Positions 26,396 through 36,618 of a DNA stretch of 64,000 bases are shown in pieces. The translations under genes and the position numbers were made by a program. Each line of letters starts with the position of its first letter. Position 1 is the stretch's first letter. Origin of the DNA: Desertivirga xinjiangensis. GTDB taxonomy: Bacteria; Bacteroidota; Bacteroidia; Sphingobacteriales; Sphingobacteriaceae. The notes beneath the pieces are model-generated. The model did not search any database. It was given only the letters and a program-made list of their open reading frames with translations, and was not told the DNA's origin. Location: assembly GCF_024436435.1 (NCBI RefSeq), contig NZ_JAFMZP010000012.1, positions 62,001 to 126,000 on the forward strand, given 5' to 3'.

Positions 26396-28783
26396 ATGAT
26401 CCGCAGAAAAACTATTAAGACCATTCTACTTATTGCCTGCCTCACGAAGGTTTCGGCAGGGCAGAGCCAGGAGTTAAAGCTCTGGTATGATAAACCGGCC
26501 AGCATGTGGGAGGAAACGCTTCCGTTGGGCAATGGCAGAATGGGGATGACTCCCGACGGGGGAGTGATTACAGAAAAAATCATCCTTAATGATATTACCT
26601 TATGGTCGGGAAGTCCGCAGGATGCGAATAACTATAATGCGTATAAGGTTCTTCCGGAAATCAGGAAACTCCTTATGGAAGGGAAAAATGATGAGGCCCA
26701 GGAGCTGGTGAATAAGGAATTTGTATGTAAGGGACCTGGATCAGGCGGCCGTCAATGGGGAAAATTCCAGGTAATGGGCCAGCTTGATCTTAATTTTCAA
26801 TATTCTGACGAATCTGCTGGTGTATCTCATCCGGAAAAATTTGAGAACTATAACCGGGAATTAGTTTTGGATAAGGCAATAGCTTCCAGTTCCTTTAAGA
26901 TCAATGGGGTAAACTATAGAAGGGAGTATTTTACAAGCTTCGATGACGATGTCAACATCATCAGGTTAACTGCCGACCGGCCGGGTATACTTAATTGTTC
27001 CCTTAGTTTAAGCAGGCCGGAGAGATTTAAGACAGAAACGCGGGGGACGGAGCTGCGGATGAGCGGACAGCTGGATAACGGAACGGACGGTAAAGGGATG
27101 CAATATATGGTGAAGTTACGTGCTCAGATAAAAGACGGGTCACAGGTGGCTACTGCTAATAGCCTCGTTATCAAAAATGCTTCCGAGATATTGATTTTCA
27201 TTTCAGCCGGAACCGATTTTAGAGATCAGGATTTCACCAGAACGATCGATAAGGAGCTTGCTGTCGCAATGAAGAAGAACTATGAAACGCAAAAGGAGCG
27301 TCATGTCCGGAATTTCTCGAGGCTTTTTTCCAGGGTAAGCATCAATTTGGGCAATGGTGAGAATTCTGCTTTGACCACAGACAGACGTCTTGAAGCCTTT
27401 TACAATAACCCCCAGGCAGATAAAGCTTTACCGGCCTTGTTCTATCAATACGGACGGTATTTATCGATTAGCAGCACACGGCCCGGTCTTCTTCCTCCAA
27501 ATTTGCAGGGACTTTGGGCTCATCAGGTACATACGCCATGGAATGGTGACTATCATCTTGATGTGAATGTGCAGATGAATCACTGGCCTCTTGAAGTTTC
27601 GAACTTGTCTGAGCTCAATCTGCCCTTAGCAGAATTAGTGCGAGGCCTGATTAGAAATGGAGAGAAAACCGCGAAAGCTTATTATAATGCCAGGGGTTGG
27701 ATAGCTCATGTTATTACTAATGTCTGGGGATTTACAGAACCTGGAGAGAGTGCATCCTGGGGTGTAGCTAATGCAGGATCGGGGTGGTTGTGTAATAATT
27801 TATGGGACCATTATGTTTTTACGAAGGATCTCAAATATTTGAAGAGCATTTATCCTATCCTGAAAGGGTCGGCAGAATTTTATAATGATGCTTTACTTAA
27901 AGATCCTAAAAGTGGCTGGTTGGTGACTGGCCCTTCAGTTTCGCCTGAAAATACTTTCTATCTGCCAAATGGTAAAACTGCCAGTGTTACTATAGGACCT
28001 ACTATTGATAATCAAATTGTACGGGAGCTTTTTTCTAATGTTATTTATGCTGCGGAGAAGCTTGACAAGGACGAGTCGTTCATAGAGGTACTTAAGTCTA
28101 AATTGCAGCAGCTTCCGCCTGTTGGCAGAATTTCGGGTGACGGAAGAGTTATGGAATGGTTGGAAGATTACAAGGAAACTGACCCCCAGCATCGTCATAT
28201 CTCACATCTTTATGGCCTATACCCGGCAACTTTAATCACCCCTTCTTCAACTCCGGATCTGGCAGAAGCAGCGAAGAAAACATTGGAAGTAAGGGGGGAT
28301 GACGGCCCAAGTTGGACGATCGCATATAAGTTGTTGTTTTGGGCAAGGCTGCATGATGGTAACCGGTCTTTTAAATTACTCAGGGAGCTTTTGAAGCCTA
28401 CCTTACGAACAGATATCAACTACGGAGCAGGAGGGGGAGTTTATCCTAATCTCCTTTCAGCTGGCCCGCCTTTTCAGATTGATGGTAATTTCGGGGCGGC
28501 TGCAGGAATTGCAGAAATGCTGATTCAAAGTCACGAAGGCTACATTGCTCTCTTGCCGTCTGTTCCTGACCTGTGGAAAGCTTCCGGCGAAGTCAAGGGG
28601 CTTAAAGCAAGAGGTAATTTTACTGTTGATTTCTCTTGGAAAGAGGGAAAGGTGATCTATTACAAGATTTCGTCTCCTAAGCCTGAAAAACTAAAAGTGA
28701 AACTTAACGATCAAGTTATTGAAGTTCAATCCGAAAAAGCTAATTCAACGGATCAATCAGTTAAATATGAAGACAAATTATAG
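26396..28783 (+). CDS. Glycoside hydrolase family 95 (alpha-L-fucosidase / alpha-L-galactosidase type)
   Basis: A 795-residue secreted enzyme with a signal peptide (residues 1-24). The N-terminal GH95 beta domain starts LKLWYDKPASMWEETLPLGN with NDITLWSGSPQD. The (alpha/alpha)6 barrel has NLQGLWAHQVHTPWNGDYH, VNVQMNHWPLE, and MEWLEDYKETDPQHRHISHL with the likely general acid Glu587, then QIDGNFGAAAGIAEML. It releases terminal alpha-L-fucose or L-galactose by inversion. At the usual N-x-N pair it has Asp389-Val-Asn391. The following GH36 gene overlaps its end by 17 bp. The TGTCCAT operator lies upstream. Confidence 0.92.
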   Translation: MIRRKTIKTILLIACLTKVSAGQSQELKLWYDKPASMWEETLPLGNGRMGMTPDGGVITEKIILNDITLWSGSPQDANNYNAYKVLPEIRKLLMEGKNDEAQELVNKEFVCKGPGSGGRQWGKFQVMGQLDLNFQYSDESAGVSHPEKFENYNRELVLDKAIASSSFKINGVNYRREYFTSFDDDVNIIRLTADRPGILNCSLSLSRPERFKTETRGTELRMSGQLDNGTDGKGMQYMVKLRAQIKDGSQVATANSLVIKNASEILIFISAGTDFRDQDFTRTIDKELAVAMKKNYETQKERHVRNFSRLFSRVSINLGNGENSALTTDRRLEAFYNNPQADKALPALFYQYGRYLSISSTRPGLLPPNLQGLWAHQVHTPWNGDYHLDVNVQMNHWPLEVSNLSELNLPLAELVRGLIRNGEKTAKAYYNARGWIAHVITNVWGFTEPGESASWGVANAGSGWLCNNLWDHYVFTKDLKYLKSIYPILKGSAEFYNDALLKDPKSGWLVTGPSVSPENTFYLPNGKTASVTIGPTIDNQIVRELFSNVIYAAEKLDKDESFIEVLKSKLQQLPPVGRISGDGRVMEWLEDYKETDPQHRHISHLYGLYPATLITPSSTPDLAEAAKKTLEVRGDDGPSWTIAYKLLFWARLHDGNRSFKLLRELLKPTLRTDINYGAGGGVYPNLLSAGPPFQIDGNFGAAAGIAEMLIQSHEGYIALLPSVPDLWKASGEVKGLKARGNFTVDFSWKEGKVIYYKISSPKPEKLKVKLNDQVIEVQSEKANSTDQSVKYEDKL

Positions 28784-30980
28784 TTTATTTTATAGTTCAT
28801 TGATGAATCTTTTATTGACCCCATTTCTTGTTTTGACGGGGCTTCTCACGGCGAATGCTCAGACGATAATGCCGGTTGAAACACGAAACACTGCGATGGT
28901 ACTAGAGGTCGATCAGAAAAGGGACTGCCGTATTGCCTATTTGGGCGAAAGACTGGAAAATAAAACGGAATACCAACGTATATCATCTGCCAAAGAATTG
29001 GCGAATGATTATAGCGGCGTATTGAATTCTGTATATACTGCTTCGGGGTCACGGAATTTGGTAGAACCTGCCATCACAGTCACTCATGCGGACGGAAATA
29101 ATTCGCTGGACCTGCGCTATGTAAGTCATGACTTGAAAAAGCTGGATGAAAATGTTTCTGAATTGCGGGTCCATCTGAAAGATCCGGTATATAATTTTGA
29201 AGTGACCCTGCACTATAAGTCGTATTATAACGAAGACGTTGTGGAGCAGTGGAGCGTTATCCGTCATCATGAGAGAGGTAATGTAATACTCCATAAATAT
29301 GCTTCGGCTAACCTGGTAATGAAAGCAGAAAGCTATTGGCTACGTCAGTATTATGGAGACTGGGCAAAAGAGATGCAGGCTGAAGAGACGCAGCTCACCC
29401 ATGGTATAAAGACCCTTGATTCAAAACTCGGCACCCGGGCCAATTTATTCCAGCCCTCCGTTTTCATGGTTTCTATGAATAAGCCAGCCTCTGAGGATGA
29501 AGGCAATGTGCTGTACGGCGCGCTTGAATATAGTGGAAATTTTCGTATTGATCTGGAACTTGATCATCTTAATAATCTGAGGATAATTGCTGGAATTAAC
29601 AACTATGCATCCCCCTATAGTTTGAAAGCAGGAGAGGCTTTCGTTACCCCGGCATTTCTATATACTCTTTCAGGCAAAGGTAAGGGGGAGGCCAGCAGGC
29701 AACTGCACAGGTGGGCAAGAAATTATAAGCTATTAAATGGAAATGGGGATCGTCTTACCTTACTGAATAATTGGGAAGCGACGTATTTCGATTTCAATGA
29801 GAATAAACTTAGTGAGCTTCTTAAGGATACGAAAAAGCTGGGAGTTGATCTGTTCCTTCTGGACGACGGTTGGTTTGCTAATAAATATCCAAGGAATGAT
29901 GACAGGGCGGGGCTTGGTGATTGGAAGGAAAATAAGACGAAGCTTCCTAACGGAATTTCTTCGCTAGTCAAGGAAGCAAAAAATAATGGAGTCAAGTTTG
30001 GGATCTGGATTGAACCAGAGATGGTAAATCCGAAAAGCGAGCTTTACGAGAAGCATCCTAATTGGGTTGTAAAACAACCTGTTCGGGAGGAATACTATTT
30101 TCGAAATCAGCTTGTATTGGATCTGGCTAACCCGACGGTACAGGATTTTGTTTACGGAGTTGTTGACGACCTCTTTACGAAAAACCCGGAGCTTGCATAT
30201 ATAAAATGGGATTGTAATGCGGTAATTTACAACGCGCATTCTTCTTATCTTAAAAACCAGTCTCATTTTTACATTGAGTACATGAGAGGGCTCTATAGAG
30301 TATTGGAAAGGATCCGGGCCAAATATCCGAAAGTACCTATGATGCTATGCTCGGGCGGCGGGGGACGTGTAGATTATGCCGCTTTACAATATTTTACAGA
30401 ATACTGGCCTAGTGATAATACAGATCCTTTAGAACGCATTTTTATGCAATGGGAGTACTCTTATTTCTTTCCGGCCCTTAGTTCTACCAATCACGTTACC
30501 GACTGGGGAAAACAGCCGATAAAGTTTAGGACGGATGTAGCAATGATGGGCAAACTGGGCTTTGACATAGTGGTCAGTAAACTTCCGGAGAATGATCTGA
30601 AGTTTTGCCAGGAAGCCATAAGTAACTATAATGACCTTAAATCTATTATCTGGCATGGCGACCAGTTCCGCTTGTCACACCCGAAGGAAAGCAGTGTAGC
30701 GTCTATGCTGTATTTAGACGAACGCAAAGCAGAAGGAGTGCTATTTAACTACCTGGTCAATAACCGCTACGGGGAAAGAAGCAGGTTGCCTGTTAAGCTG
30801 AAGGGCCTCGATCCTAAAAAGAAATACCGGCTAACAGAGATCAATCTATATCCGGGAACTACATCGACCTTAAGTACTGACATTTCTTATAGCGGAGATT
30901 TTTTAATGAAAATAGGGTTCAACCCTGATGTAAATTCAGGAAGGACAAGCGTGATCCTAAAAATTTCAGAGGTTAAATAG
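28767..30980 (+). CDS. Alpha-galactosidase, glycoside hydrolase family 36
   Basis: I place the start at ATG 28767 rather than 28719 because MKTNYSLFYS leads straight into a signal peptide ending GLLTANAQT; this overlaps the GH95 end by 17 bp. The product is 737 residues. The TIM barrel has LFLLDDGWF, FGIWIEPEMVNPKSELY, YIKWDCNAV (nucleophile Asp482) and YWPSDNTDP (acid/base Asp550), with CSGGGGRVDYA between. It is a retaining exo-alpha-galactosidase, probably periplasmic or surface-exposed, that trims alpha-galactosyl branches. Confidence 0.92.
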   Translation: MKTNYSLFYSSLMNLLLTPFLVLTGLLTANAQTIMPVETRNTAMVLEVDQKRDCRIAYLGERLENKTEYQRISSAKELANDYSGVLNSVYTASGSRNLVEPAITVTHADGNNSLDLRYVSHDLKKLDENVSELRVHLKDPVYNFEVTLHYKSYYNEDVVEQWSVIRHHERGNVILHKYASANLVMKAESYWLRQYYGDWAKEMQAEETQLTHGIKTLDSKLGTRANLFQPSVFMVSMNKPASEDEGNVLYGALEYSGNFRIDLELDHLNNLRIIAGINNYASPYSLKAGEAFVTPAFLYTLSGKGKGEASRQLHRWARNYKLLNGNGDRLTLLNNWEATYFDFNENKLSELLKDTKKLGVDLFLLDDGWFANKYPRNDDRAGLGDWKENKTKLPNGISSLVKEAKNNGVKFGIWIEPEMVNPKSELYEKHPNWVVKQPVREEYYFRNQLVLDLANPTVQDFVYGVVDDLFTKNPELAYIKWDCNAVIYNAHSSYLKNQSHFYIEYMRGLYRVLERIRAKYPKVPMMLCSGGGGRVDYAALQYFTEYWPSDNTDPLERIFMQWEYSYFFPALSSTNHVTDWGKQPIKFRTDVAMMGKLGFDIVVSKLPENDLKFCQEAISNYNDLKSIIWHGDQFRLSHPKESSVASMLYLDERKAEGVLFNYLVNNRYGERSRLPVKLKGLDPKKKYRLTEINLYPGTTSTLSTDISYSGDFLMKIGFNPDVNSGRTSVILKISEVK

Positions 30981-30999
30981 CCTTAAATAAGGATAATAT

Positions 31000-31056
31000 T
31001 GTCCATTGTTTGATGTTCTTTATCCATTTGAATCGCTTTTGTTCTCTGTAACTTTA
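31000..31056 (+). promoter_or_regulatory. Direct-repeat operator site 2 plus promoter upstream of susC
   Basis: TGTCCAT at 31000-31006 and TATCCAT at 31021-31027, again 21 bp apart. The second half-site runs directly into TTTG (31027-31030). TAACTTTA at 31049-31056 lies 18 bp further on, matching the Bacteroidota TTTG / TAnnTTTg promoter. The operator abuts the -33 box, the usual place for an AraC-type activator. The implied start site near 31063 gives a leader of about 310 nt before susC. Confidence 0.65.
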
Positions 31057-31374
31057 TACTATAGATAAGTATTAAAATACTTACCTGTTTCTTTTGAAGC
31101 CTGGCACCTGGTTAGGCGTTCTTGCTAAAGAAATAGGGTTAAACTAATTATAAACCGTATTGATTGAATTTTGAGAGGCAGTGTATGTGATTGAAATAAT
31201 AGATACACGTTAAACTTTATTTAAATAGAAGGATTTAAACCAATTTTCAAAGGATTTTATGAGATGCATTATCAATTCTTAACAGGATAAGTAATTCTTA
31301 TTTTTTAAACTATAGCATATCCTTGTCACACAAATTCGCCGCTGAACCAAAAAATCGATTATTAACCAAGTTTT
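31057..31374 (+). other. Long susC leader region
   Basis: About 310 bp between the inferred promoter and the susC ATG, with no ORF. It is very AT-rich apart from a short GC block around 31098-31125 (GCCTGG...TTAGGC) that could form a weak hairpin. Antisense or leader-based control of susC transcripts is known in Bacteroides; nothing here identifies a specific RNA. Confidence 0.3.
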
Positions 31375-34300
31375 ATGAAGGCAATTTATACGCTCAAAAC
31401 ATTTTTAGCAACAGGGTTTCTGGTCAGGACGTCCAGTGCCTCAGTTATTTTATTGTTGTTTTTTTCAGGCATTTATTCTGAGGCTTACGCTCAGACGCCT
31501 CCAAAGATCATTGTTACCGGCTCTGTGAAGGATTCGGTGGGCGGGCCTTTGATCGGGGTTGCTATTGTTGCAGAGAACCAAAAAAATTTAGGAACCAGTA
31601 CAGATGTGAACGGCCGTTTCGTTTTGGAAGTACCATCGGGAACAGCGCTTAAGATCTCTTACGTTGGATTTGTAGAACAACGGATCGTGGTTAATGAAGC
31701 TAAAAAAACACTGACTATAGTTTTAAAAGAATCTTCGAATTTGATCAATGAAGTTGTAATTACAGCTTTCGGGAAAAAGGAACGAAAGGAGGCTCTTGTG
31801 GGATCGGTCACGAGCATCAAACCAGGTGAGTTGAAAATTCCGGCCAGCAACCTTACAGCAGCTCTTGCAGGCCAGGCTGCCGGGGTGATCGCTTATCAGC
31901 GAAGCGGTCAGCCGGGACAGGATAATGCCTCATTTTTTATTCGGGGAGTCACTACGTTCGGTTACAAAAGGGATCCTTTGATCCTGATAGACAATGTTGA
32001 GCTGACGGCCAACGATTTGGCCAGACTTCAGGTGGATGATATCGCAAGTTTCGTGATCCTGAAGGATGCCAGTGCTACTTCATTATACGGAGCCAGGGGA
32101 GCAAATGGTGTGATCCTGGTAAATACAAAAGAAGGAAAGGAGGGGCCGGCGAAGATCAATTTCAGATCGGAGTTCTCGTCTTCTCAATCTACGCAAACAC
32201 TTGATCTGGTTGATCCTATAGAGTATATGCATCTGTATAATGAAGCTACCCTAACAAGAGACCCAAAACTTCCTTTGCCTTTTTCTCCTGCGAAGATACG
32301 GAACACGCAAGCTACAATTGAGAGTGCTCCAGGGAGTAATCAATATGTTTATCCGGCGGTCGACTGGCTTGATCTGCTATTCAGGAAGACCGCCACAACC
32401 CAAAGAAACAACCTAAGCATAAGCGGCGGCGGCGGCGTCGCGAAGTACTACATAACGGGTACCTATAATGTGGACAACGGGGTATTGAAAACAGATAACC
32501 GCAATAACAACGACAATGGTCTGAAGTTTAAGAACTACCAGTTGCGGTCTAACGTGAATGTCAATATCACCAAAACTACCGAAGCTATTGTGAGACTCTC
32601 TGGTACCTTTAGTGAATATAACGGCCCTATCACGGTCGACGGCTCTTTTGCGTCCGATCTCTATAACGTGGCGGTTCACACAAGCCCGGTTCTGTTTCCT
32701 GCTTTTTATCCTGCAGACGAAGCAAATCTAAACTCTAAACACATTTTGTTTGGGAACAACGGTACAGCCGGAGGTACAAGCAATAATTCCATTCTATATA
32801 ATAATCCTTACGCTGCCTTACTACGCGGTCACAAAAATTCTTCGGAATCAAGAATGTCCGCACAGTTTGAATTAAACCAGGATCTCGAGTTTGTAACCAG
32901 CGGGCTTAAGTTCAGGGGGATATTCAATACGAACAGGTATTCGTATTTTGATTCTCAAACAGCTTATAACCCTTTTTATTACAACATTGGTTCTTACGAC
33001 AGGCTTGAGGATAAGTATACGCTTACCTGGTTAAATCCTCAGCCAACCGGAGATAATGTAGCTACTGAGTATCTTAATTATTCCAGGAATGAACCTAATG
33101 CAAATACGTTCGTGTATTTACAGGGGGCGCTGGATTATAACAAATCCTTGGGGAACCATAATATCAATTCAACCCTGATCGGTACGATGCAGTCTACTGT
33201 TTACTCCAGTGCTAAAGATCCCAGACTCAACATTACCACTTTGCCATACTCCCTGCCCTTTAGGAATATGGGGCTTGCCGGCAGGCTTACTTATTCCTTC
33301 AAGAATAAGTATTTCACAGAATTTAACTTCGGCTATAATGGGTCGGAAAGATTTTCAAAAGAACACCGGTTTGGCTTTTTCCCAACGATCGGTGGTTCCT
33401 GGGTCGTTTCTAATGAAGGATTTTGGAAACAAAACGGCCTGATCAGCCGCCTGAAGATCCGGGCAAGTCATGGTCTGGTGGGTAACGACGCAATCGGCGA
33501 CCAAAGGTTCTTCTATCTTTCAGACGTAGACCTGGCTACTGGTCCCAACTATTCTCAATTTGGATTTAATAATCAATATGAACGTAAGGGTGTGTTCATA
33601 AGAAGTTATGAAAATTCTGGTATAACATGGGAAACGTCTAGACAAACCAATTTGGCCATAGAGGCTACTTTGTTAAACAATCTGAGTGTTATCGCAGAAG
33701 TTTATCAGAATCACAGGTACAATATCTTGCGCAAGCGCGATATTCCCGTAACTGAGGGGCTTGAATCTGATGTGTTTACAAATCTTGGTGTGGTAGATTC
33801 AAAGGGTATCGATCTATCGGCAGATTATGGAAGATCGTTCGCCAGTGGCCTTGGTCTTTCATTCAGGGGTAATTTCACTTATTCCACTAATAAGTATACT
33901 TATATAGAGGAACCGAATTACGCGGAGCCCTGGAGACATTTTATCGGGCAGCCTATCAGCCGGGGCTATGGCTATATCGCTGAGCGTTTGTTTGTAGACG
34001 ATGAAGAAGTGGCCAATTCGCCTTCTCAGATCATGTCTGTGCAGGACGAATGGGGAAACAAGTATACGAGTACGCCTCGTGGCGGCGACATAAAGTATCG
34101 CGACATGAACGGAGATGGAAAAATCGATAATCTTGACCTGGTATTTCTGGGATATCCGCAAACTCCGGAGATTGTTTTTGGCTTTGGGTTTTCTTCCCGG
34201 TTTAAGGGCCTTGACCTCTCTGCTTTCGTTCAGGGACAATCGCGCGTATCATTTTTTGTTGATCCTACCAGGGTAAGTCCTTTTATTCCAAGTTTTCAAA

Positions 34301-34671
34301 AGTACATTTACGGTAATACCCAGGTTTTGCAGCAGTTTGCCGACAGTCATTGGTCTGAAGAGAATCAGGATCTTTATGCACAATACCCAAGGCTTGGTAC
34401 CGATGCATCGGCAATCGCCAATAACTTACAATCGAGTACATGGTGGCTTCGCGATGCAAGCTTTCTACGGTTAAAATCACTTGAGATCGGATACACCCTT
34501 CCGAAACGGCTGCTAAGCAGAATGCACGTAAACAACTGCAGGCTATATGTTAACGGTCTGAACTTATTTACACTTAGTTCATTCAAGATGTGGGATCCGG
34601 AGCAGGGAGGAAACGGTTTCGCATATCCTATACAAAAAGTATTTAATGTGGGTTTAAGCGTGAATCTATAA
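31375..34671 (+). CDS. SusC/RagA-family TonB-linked outer-membrane transporter
   Basis: A 1098-residue protein. The signal peptide ends near SEAYAQT. A carboxypeptidase-D-regulatory-like N-terminal domain follows (TGSVKDSVGGPLIGVAIV), then the TonB-box region (NEVVITAFGKKERKEALVGS) and the plug domain with FIRGVTTFG, DPLILIDNVEL and SATSLYGARGANGVILVNTK. The rest is a 22-strand-type barrel ending KVFNVGLSVNL. It imports oligosaccharides through the outer membrane using TonB energy and works with the SusD lipoprotein encoded 18 bp downstream. No N-terminal anti-sigma STN domain is evident, consistent with control by the local AraC regulator instead. Confidence 0.95.
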   Translation: MKAIYTLKTFLATGFLVRTSSASVILLLFFSGIYSEAYAQTPPKIIVTGSVKDSVGGPLIGVAIVAENQKNLGTSTDVNGRFVLEVPSGTALKISYVGFVEQRIVVNEAKKTLTIVLKESSNLINEVVITAFGKKERKEALVGSVTSIKPGELKIPASNLTAALAGQAAGVIAYQRSGQPGQDNASFFIRGVTTFGYKRDPLILIDNVELTANDLARLQVDDIASFVILKDASATSLYGARGANGVILVNTKEGKEGPAKINFRSEFSSSQSTQTLDLVDPIEYMHLYNEATLTRDPKLPLPFSPAKIRNTQATIESAPGSNQYVYPAVDWLDLLFRKTATTQRNNLSISGGGGVAKYYITGTYNVDNGVLKTDNRNNNDNGLKFKNYQLRSNVNVNITKTTEAIVRLSGTFSEYNGPITVDGSFASDLYNVAVHTSPVLFPAFYPADEANLNSKHILFGNNGTAGGTSNNSILYNNPYAALLRGHKNSSESRMSAQFELNQDLEFVTSGLKFRGIFNTNRYSYFDSQTAYNPFYYNIGSYDRLEDKYTLTWLNPQPTGDNVATEYLNYSRNEPNANTFVYLQGALDYNKSLGNHNINSTLIGTMQSTVYSSAKDPRLNITTLPYSLPFRNMGLAGRLTYSFKNKYFTEFNFGYNGSERFSKEHRFGFFPTIGGSWVVSNEGFWKQNGLISRLKIRASHGLVGNDAIGDQRFFYLSDVDLATGPNYSQFGFNNQYERKGVFIRSYENSGITWETSRQTNLAIEATLLNNLSVIAEVYQNHRYNILRKRDIPVTEGLESDVFTNLGVVDSKGIDLSADYGRSFASGLGLSFRGNFTYSTNKYTYIEEPNYAEPWRHFIGQPISRGYGYIAERLFVDDEEVANSPSQIMSVQDEWGNKYTSTPRGGDIKYRDMNGDGKIDNLDLVFLGYPQTPEIVFGFGFSSRFKGLDLSAFVQGQSRVSFFVDPTRVSPFIPSFQKYIYGNTQVLQQFADSHWSEENQDLYAQYPRLGTDASAIANNLQSSTWWLRDASFLRLKSLEIGYTLPKRLLSRMHVNNCRLYVNGLNLFTLSSFKMWDPEQGGNGFAYPIQKVFNVGLSVNL

Positions 34672-34689
34672 CCGCGAAAAGATTAAGCT

Positions 34690-36594
34690 ATGAAATTATA
34701 CTACAAACTGATCTGTTTTACAATGTTTTGTACGGTAAGCATATCATGTAAAAAATATTTAGACATCGTCCCGGATAATGTGGGTACTCTTGAATACGCC
34801 TTCAGAAATCGCAATGAGGCCGAAAACTACCTGTTCGGCTGTTATTCAACTATGCAGCAGCTGGCAGATGTAACGAAGAATCCAGGCTTTACAACTTCTT
34901 CTGAAATTATATATCCTATTCTTCAAACTCGTTTTTTCGATGAATCGGGATTTAACCTGATAAGGGGGATACAAACGCCGGCAGATCCGATACTGAATTA
35001 TTGGTCAGGCAATAATGCACAGTCTATGTATAAGGCCATCAGAAGATGTAACATTATGCTGGAAAATATTGATGAGCCAATAGATCTGAAAGAGCCTGAA
35101 AAGAAGAGATGGATTGCTGAAGTAAAGTTTCTGAAGGCCTTTTATCATTATTATCTGATCAGGATGTATGGGCCGGTAGTTCTGATCAAGGAAAATAATC
35201 CGACTGATGTTAACTTAGAAGCTACCAAACGTAAGCGGGCTACCCTTGATGAATCTTTTGAATATGTGCTGTCGCTGATGAACGAAGCTATTCCTGACCT
35301 TCCCCCTGTAATTGAAAATCAGACAAGGGAGTTTGGCCGGATCACGAAATTTATGGCAATGTCACTTAAGGCAGAAATGCTTGCTACAGCAGCAAGTCCT
35401 TTATTCAATGGAAACCCTGATTATGCTAATTTTAAGGATAAGGTTGGACGAAACTTATTTCCTGTAGCTTATGATGCCGATAAATGGAAAGACGCTGCCG
35501 ATGCCTGTAAAGCTGCAATAGAGGAATGCGAGGCACAAGGTCTTAAATTAAACAAAGAGGTTCCGACAACCAATGTCGCGGAGGCCTCGATTGAGATGAA
35601 GGGCGTTCTTGTTCTCCAAACTACAATTACCAGGAGATGGGAAGAAAACCCGGAGCTGATCTGGGCCCTGAACTATGGATTTAATTATCAGGGATATACC
35701 ATTCCTAAATTGACATCCAAGGCTGTTAGTATGGCCAATACCTATCCGTCGAACTGGGCTGTTCCGATCTCTACAACAGAATTGTTCTATACCAATAACG
35801 GGGTTCCTATTAACGAAGATAAAAATTGGGATTATGCAGATCGCTTTACTCCTTTGCCGGGCGACGAGGCGAACAAGCATTATATTAAACAGGATTATCA
35901 AACGGCCAAGGCTCACTTTAACAGAGAAAAACGTTTTTACGCCAGTCTTGCTTTTGATGGGGGGATATGGTTTGGAAATGGCAAAACAAAAGAGAGTGAG
36001 GCGTACCATGTTGAAGCAAGAAGCCAGTTTGCGATTGCGGGTCCTAAGAGTTTAAACTCAACAAATATTACGGGGTATTGGCCTAAAAAGCTGGTTAACT
36101 ACCTGACGAACATGGACGAGTCATTCACTCCGGCAGATTTTAAAATGCCTTTAATTCGTTTAGCCGGTCTTTATCTGCTTTATGCAGAGGCGCTGAATGA
36201 GGTTCAGGGGCCTGATGCAGAAGTCTTTAAATATCTTGATATGGTGAGGGAAAGAGCCGGCTTAAAAGGTATACAAGAGTCCTGGGCTGCTTATTCCAAG
36301 AATCCTGGTAAGCCCGAAACTAAAGAAGGCTTACGTCAGATCATTCACCAGGAAAGAAGGATTGAATTATGTTTTGAAGGCCAGAGCGGTTGGGACCTCC
36401 GTCGTTGGAAAGAATTGCAGGGTGTTTTAGGCAGGCCATTGCAAGGCTGGAACATCACTGAAGAGGATGCTGCGAGTTATTATCGTCCGCAAACAGTCCT
36501 TATACCTGTTTTTGGTTTGAAGGATTACCTGTGGCCTATTCAGACCTTCGATGTGATTGTGAATGAGAATCTTACCCAAAATCCTTACTGGTAG
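34690..36594 (+). CDS. SusD/RagB-family nutrient-binding lipoprotein
   Basis: A 634-residue lipoprotein with lipobox SISC (Cys20) followed by KKYLDIVPDNVG. It has the SusD TPR-like helices (FLKAFYHYYLIRMYGPVVL, FMAMSLKAEMLATAASPLF) and the C-terminal RagB signature YLDMVRERAGL, RRIELCFEGQSGWDLRRW and a final NENLTQNPYW. It forms the lid of the SusC transporter at the cell surface and binds the glycan. It is cotranscribed with susC and two further lipoprotein genes. Confidence 0.95.
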   Translation: MKLYYKLICFTMFCTVSISCKKYLDIVPDNVGTLEYAFRNRNEAENYLFGCYSTMQQLADVTKNPGFTTSSEIIYPILQTRFFDESGFNLIRGIQTPADPILNYWSGNNAQSMYKAIRRCNIMLENIDEPIDLKEPEKKRWIAEVKFLKAFYHYYLIRMYGPVVLIKENNPTDVNLEATKRKRATLDESFEYVLSLMNEAIPDLPPVIENQTREFGRITKFMAMSLKAEMLATAASPLFNGNPDYANFKDKVGRNLFPVAYDADKWKDAADACKAAIEECEAQGLKLNKEVPTTNVAEASIEMKGVLVLQTTITRRWEENPELIWALNYGFNYQGYTIPKLTSKAVSMANTYPSNWAVPISTTELFYTNNGVPINEDKNWDYADRFTPLPGDEANKHYIKQDYQTAKAHFNREKRFYASLAFDGGIWFGNGKTKESEAYHVEARSQFAIAGPKSLNSTNITGYWPKKLVNYLTNMDESFTPADFKMPLIRLAGLYLLYAEALNEVQGPDAEVFKYLDMVRERAGLKGIQESWAAYSKNPGKPETKEGLRQIIHQERRIELCFEGQSGWDLRRWKELQGVLGRPLQGWNITEEDAASYYRPQTVLIPVFGLKDYLWPIQTFDVIVNENLTQNPYW

Positions 36595-36618
36595 CAGACC
36601 GTTTAATTTTTGCAAATC

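Noticed and set aside
28719-28766. Upstream start for the GH36 gene
   Set aside because: The added 16 residues are basic and precede a complete signal peptide that begins at 28767, so the later ATG fits better.
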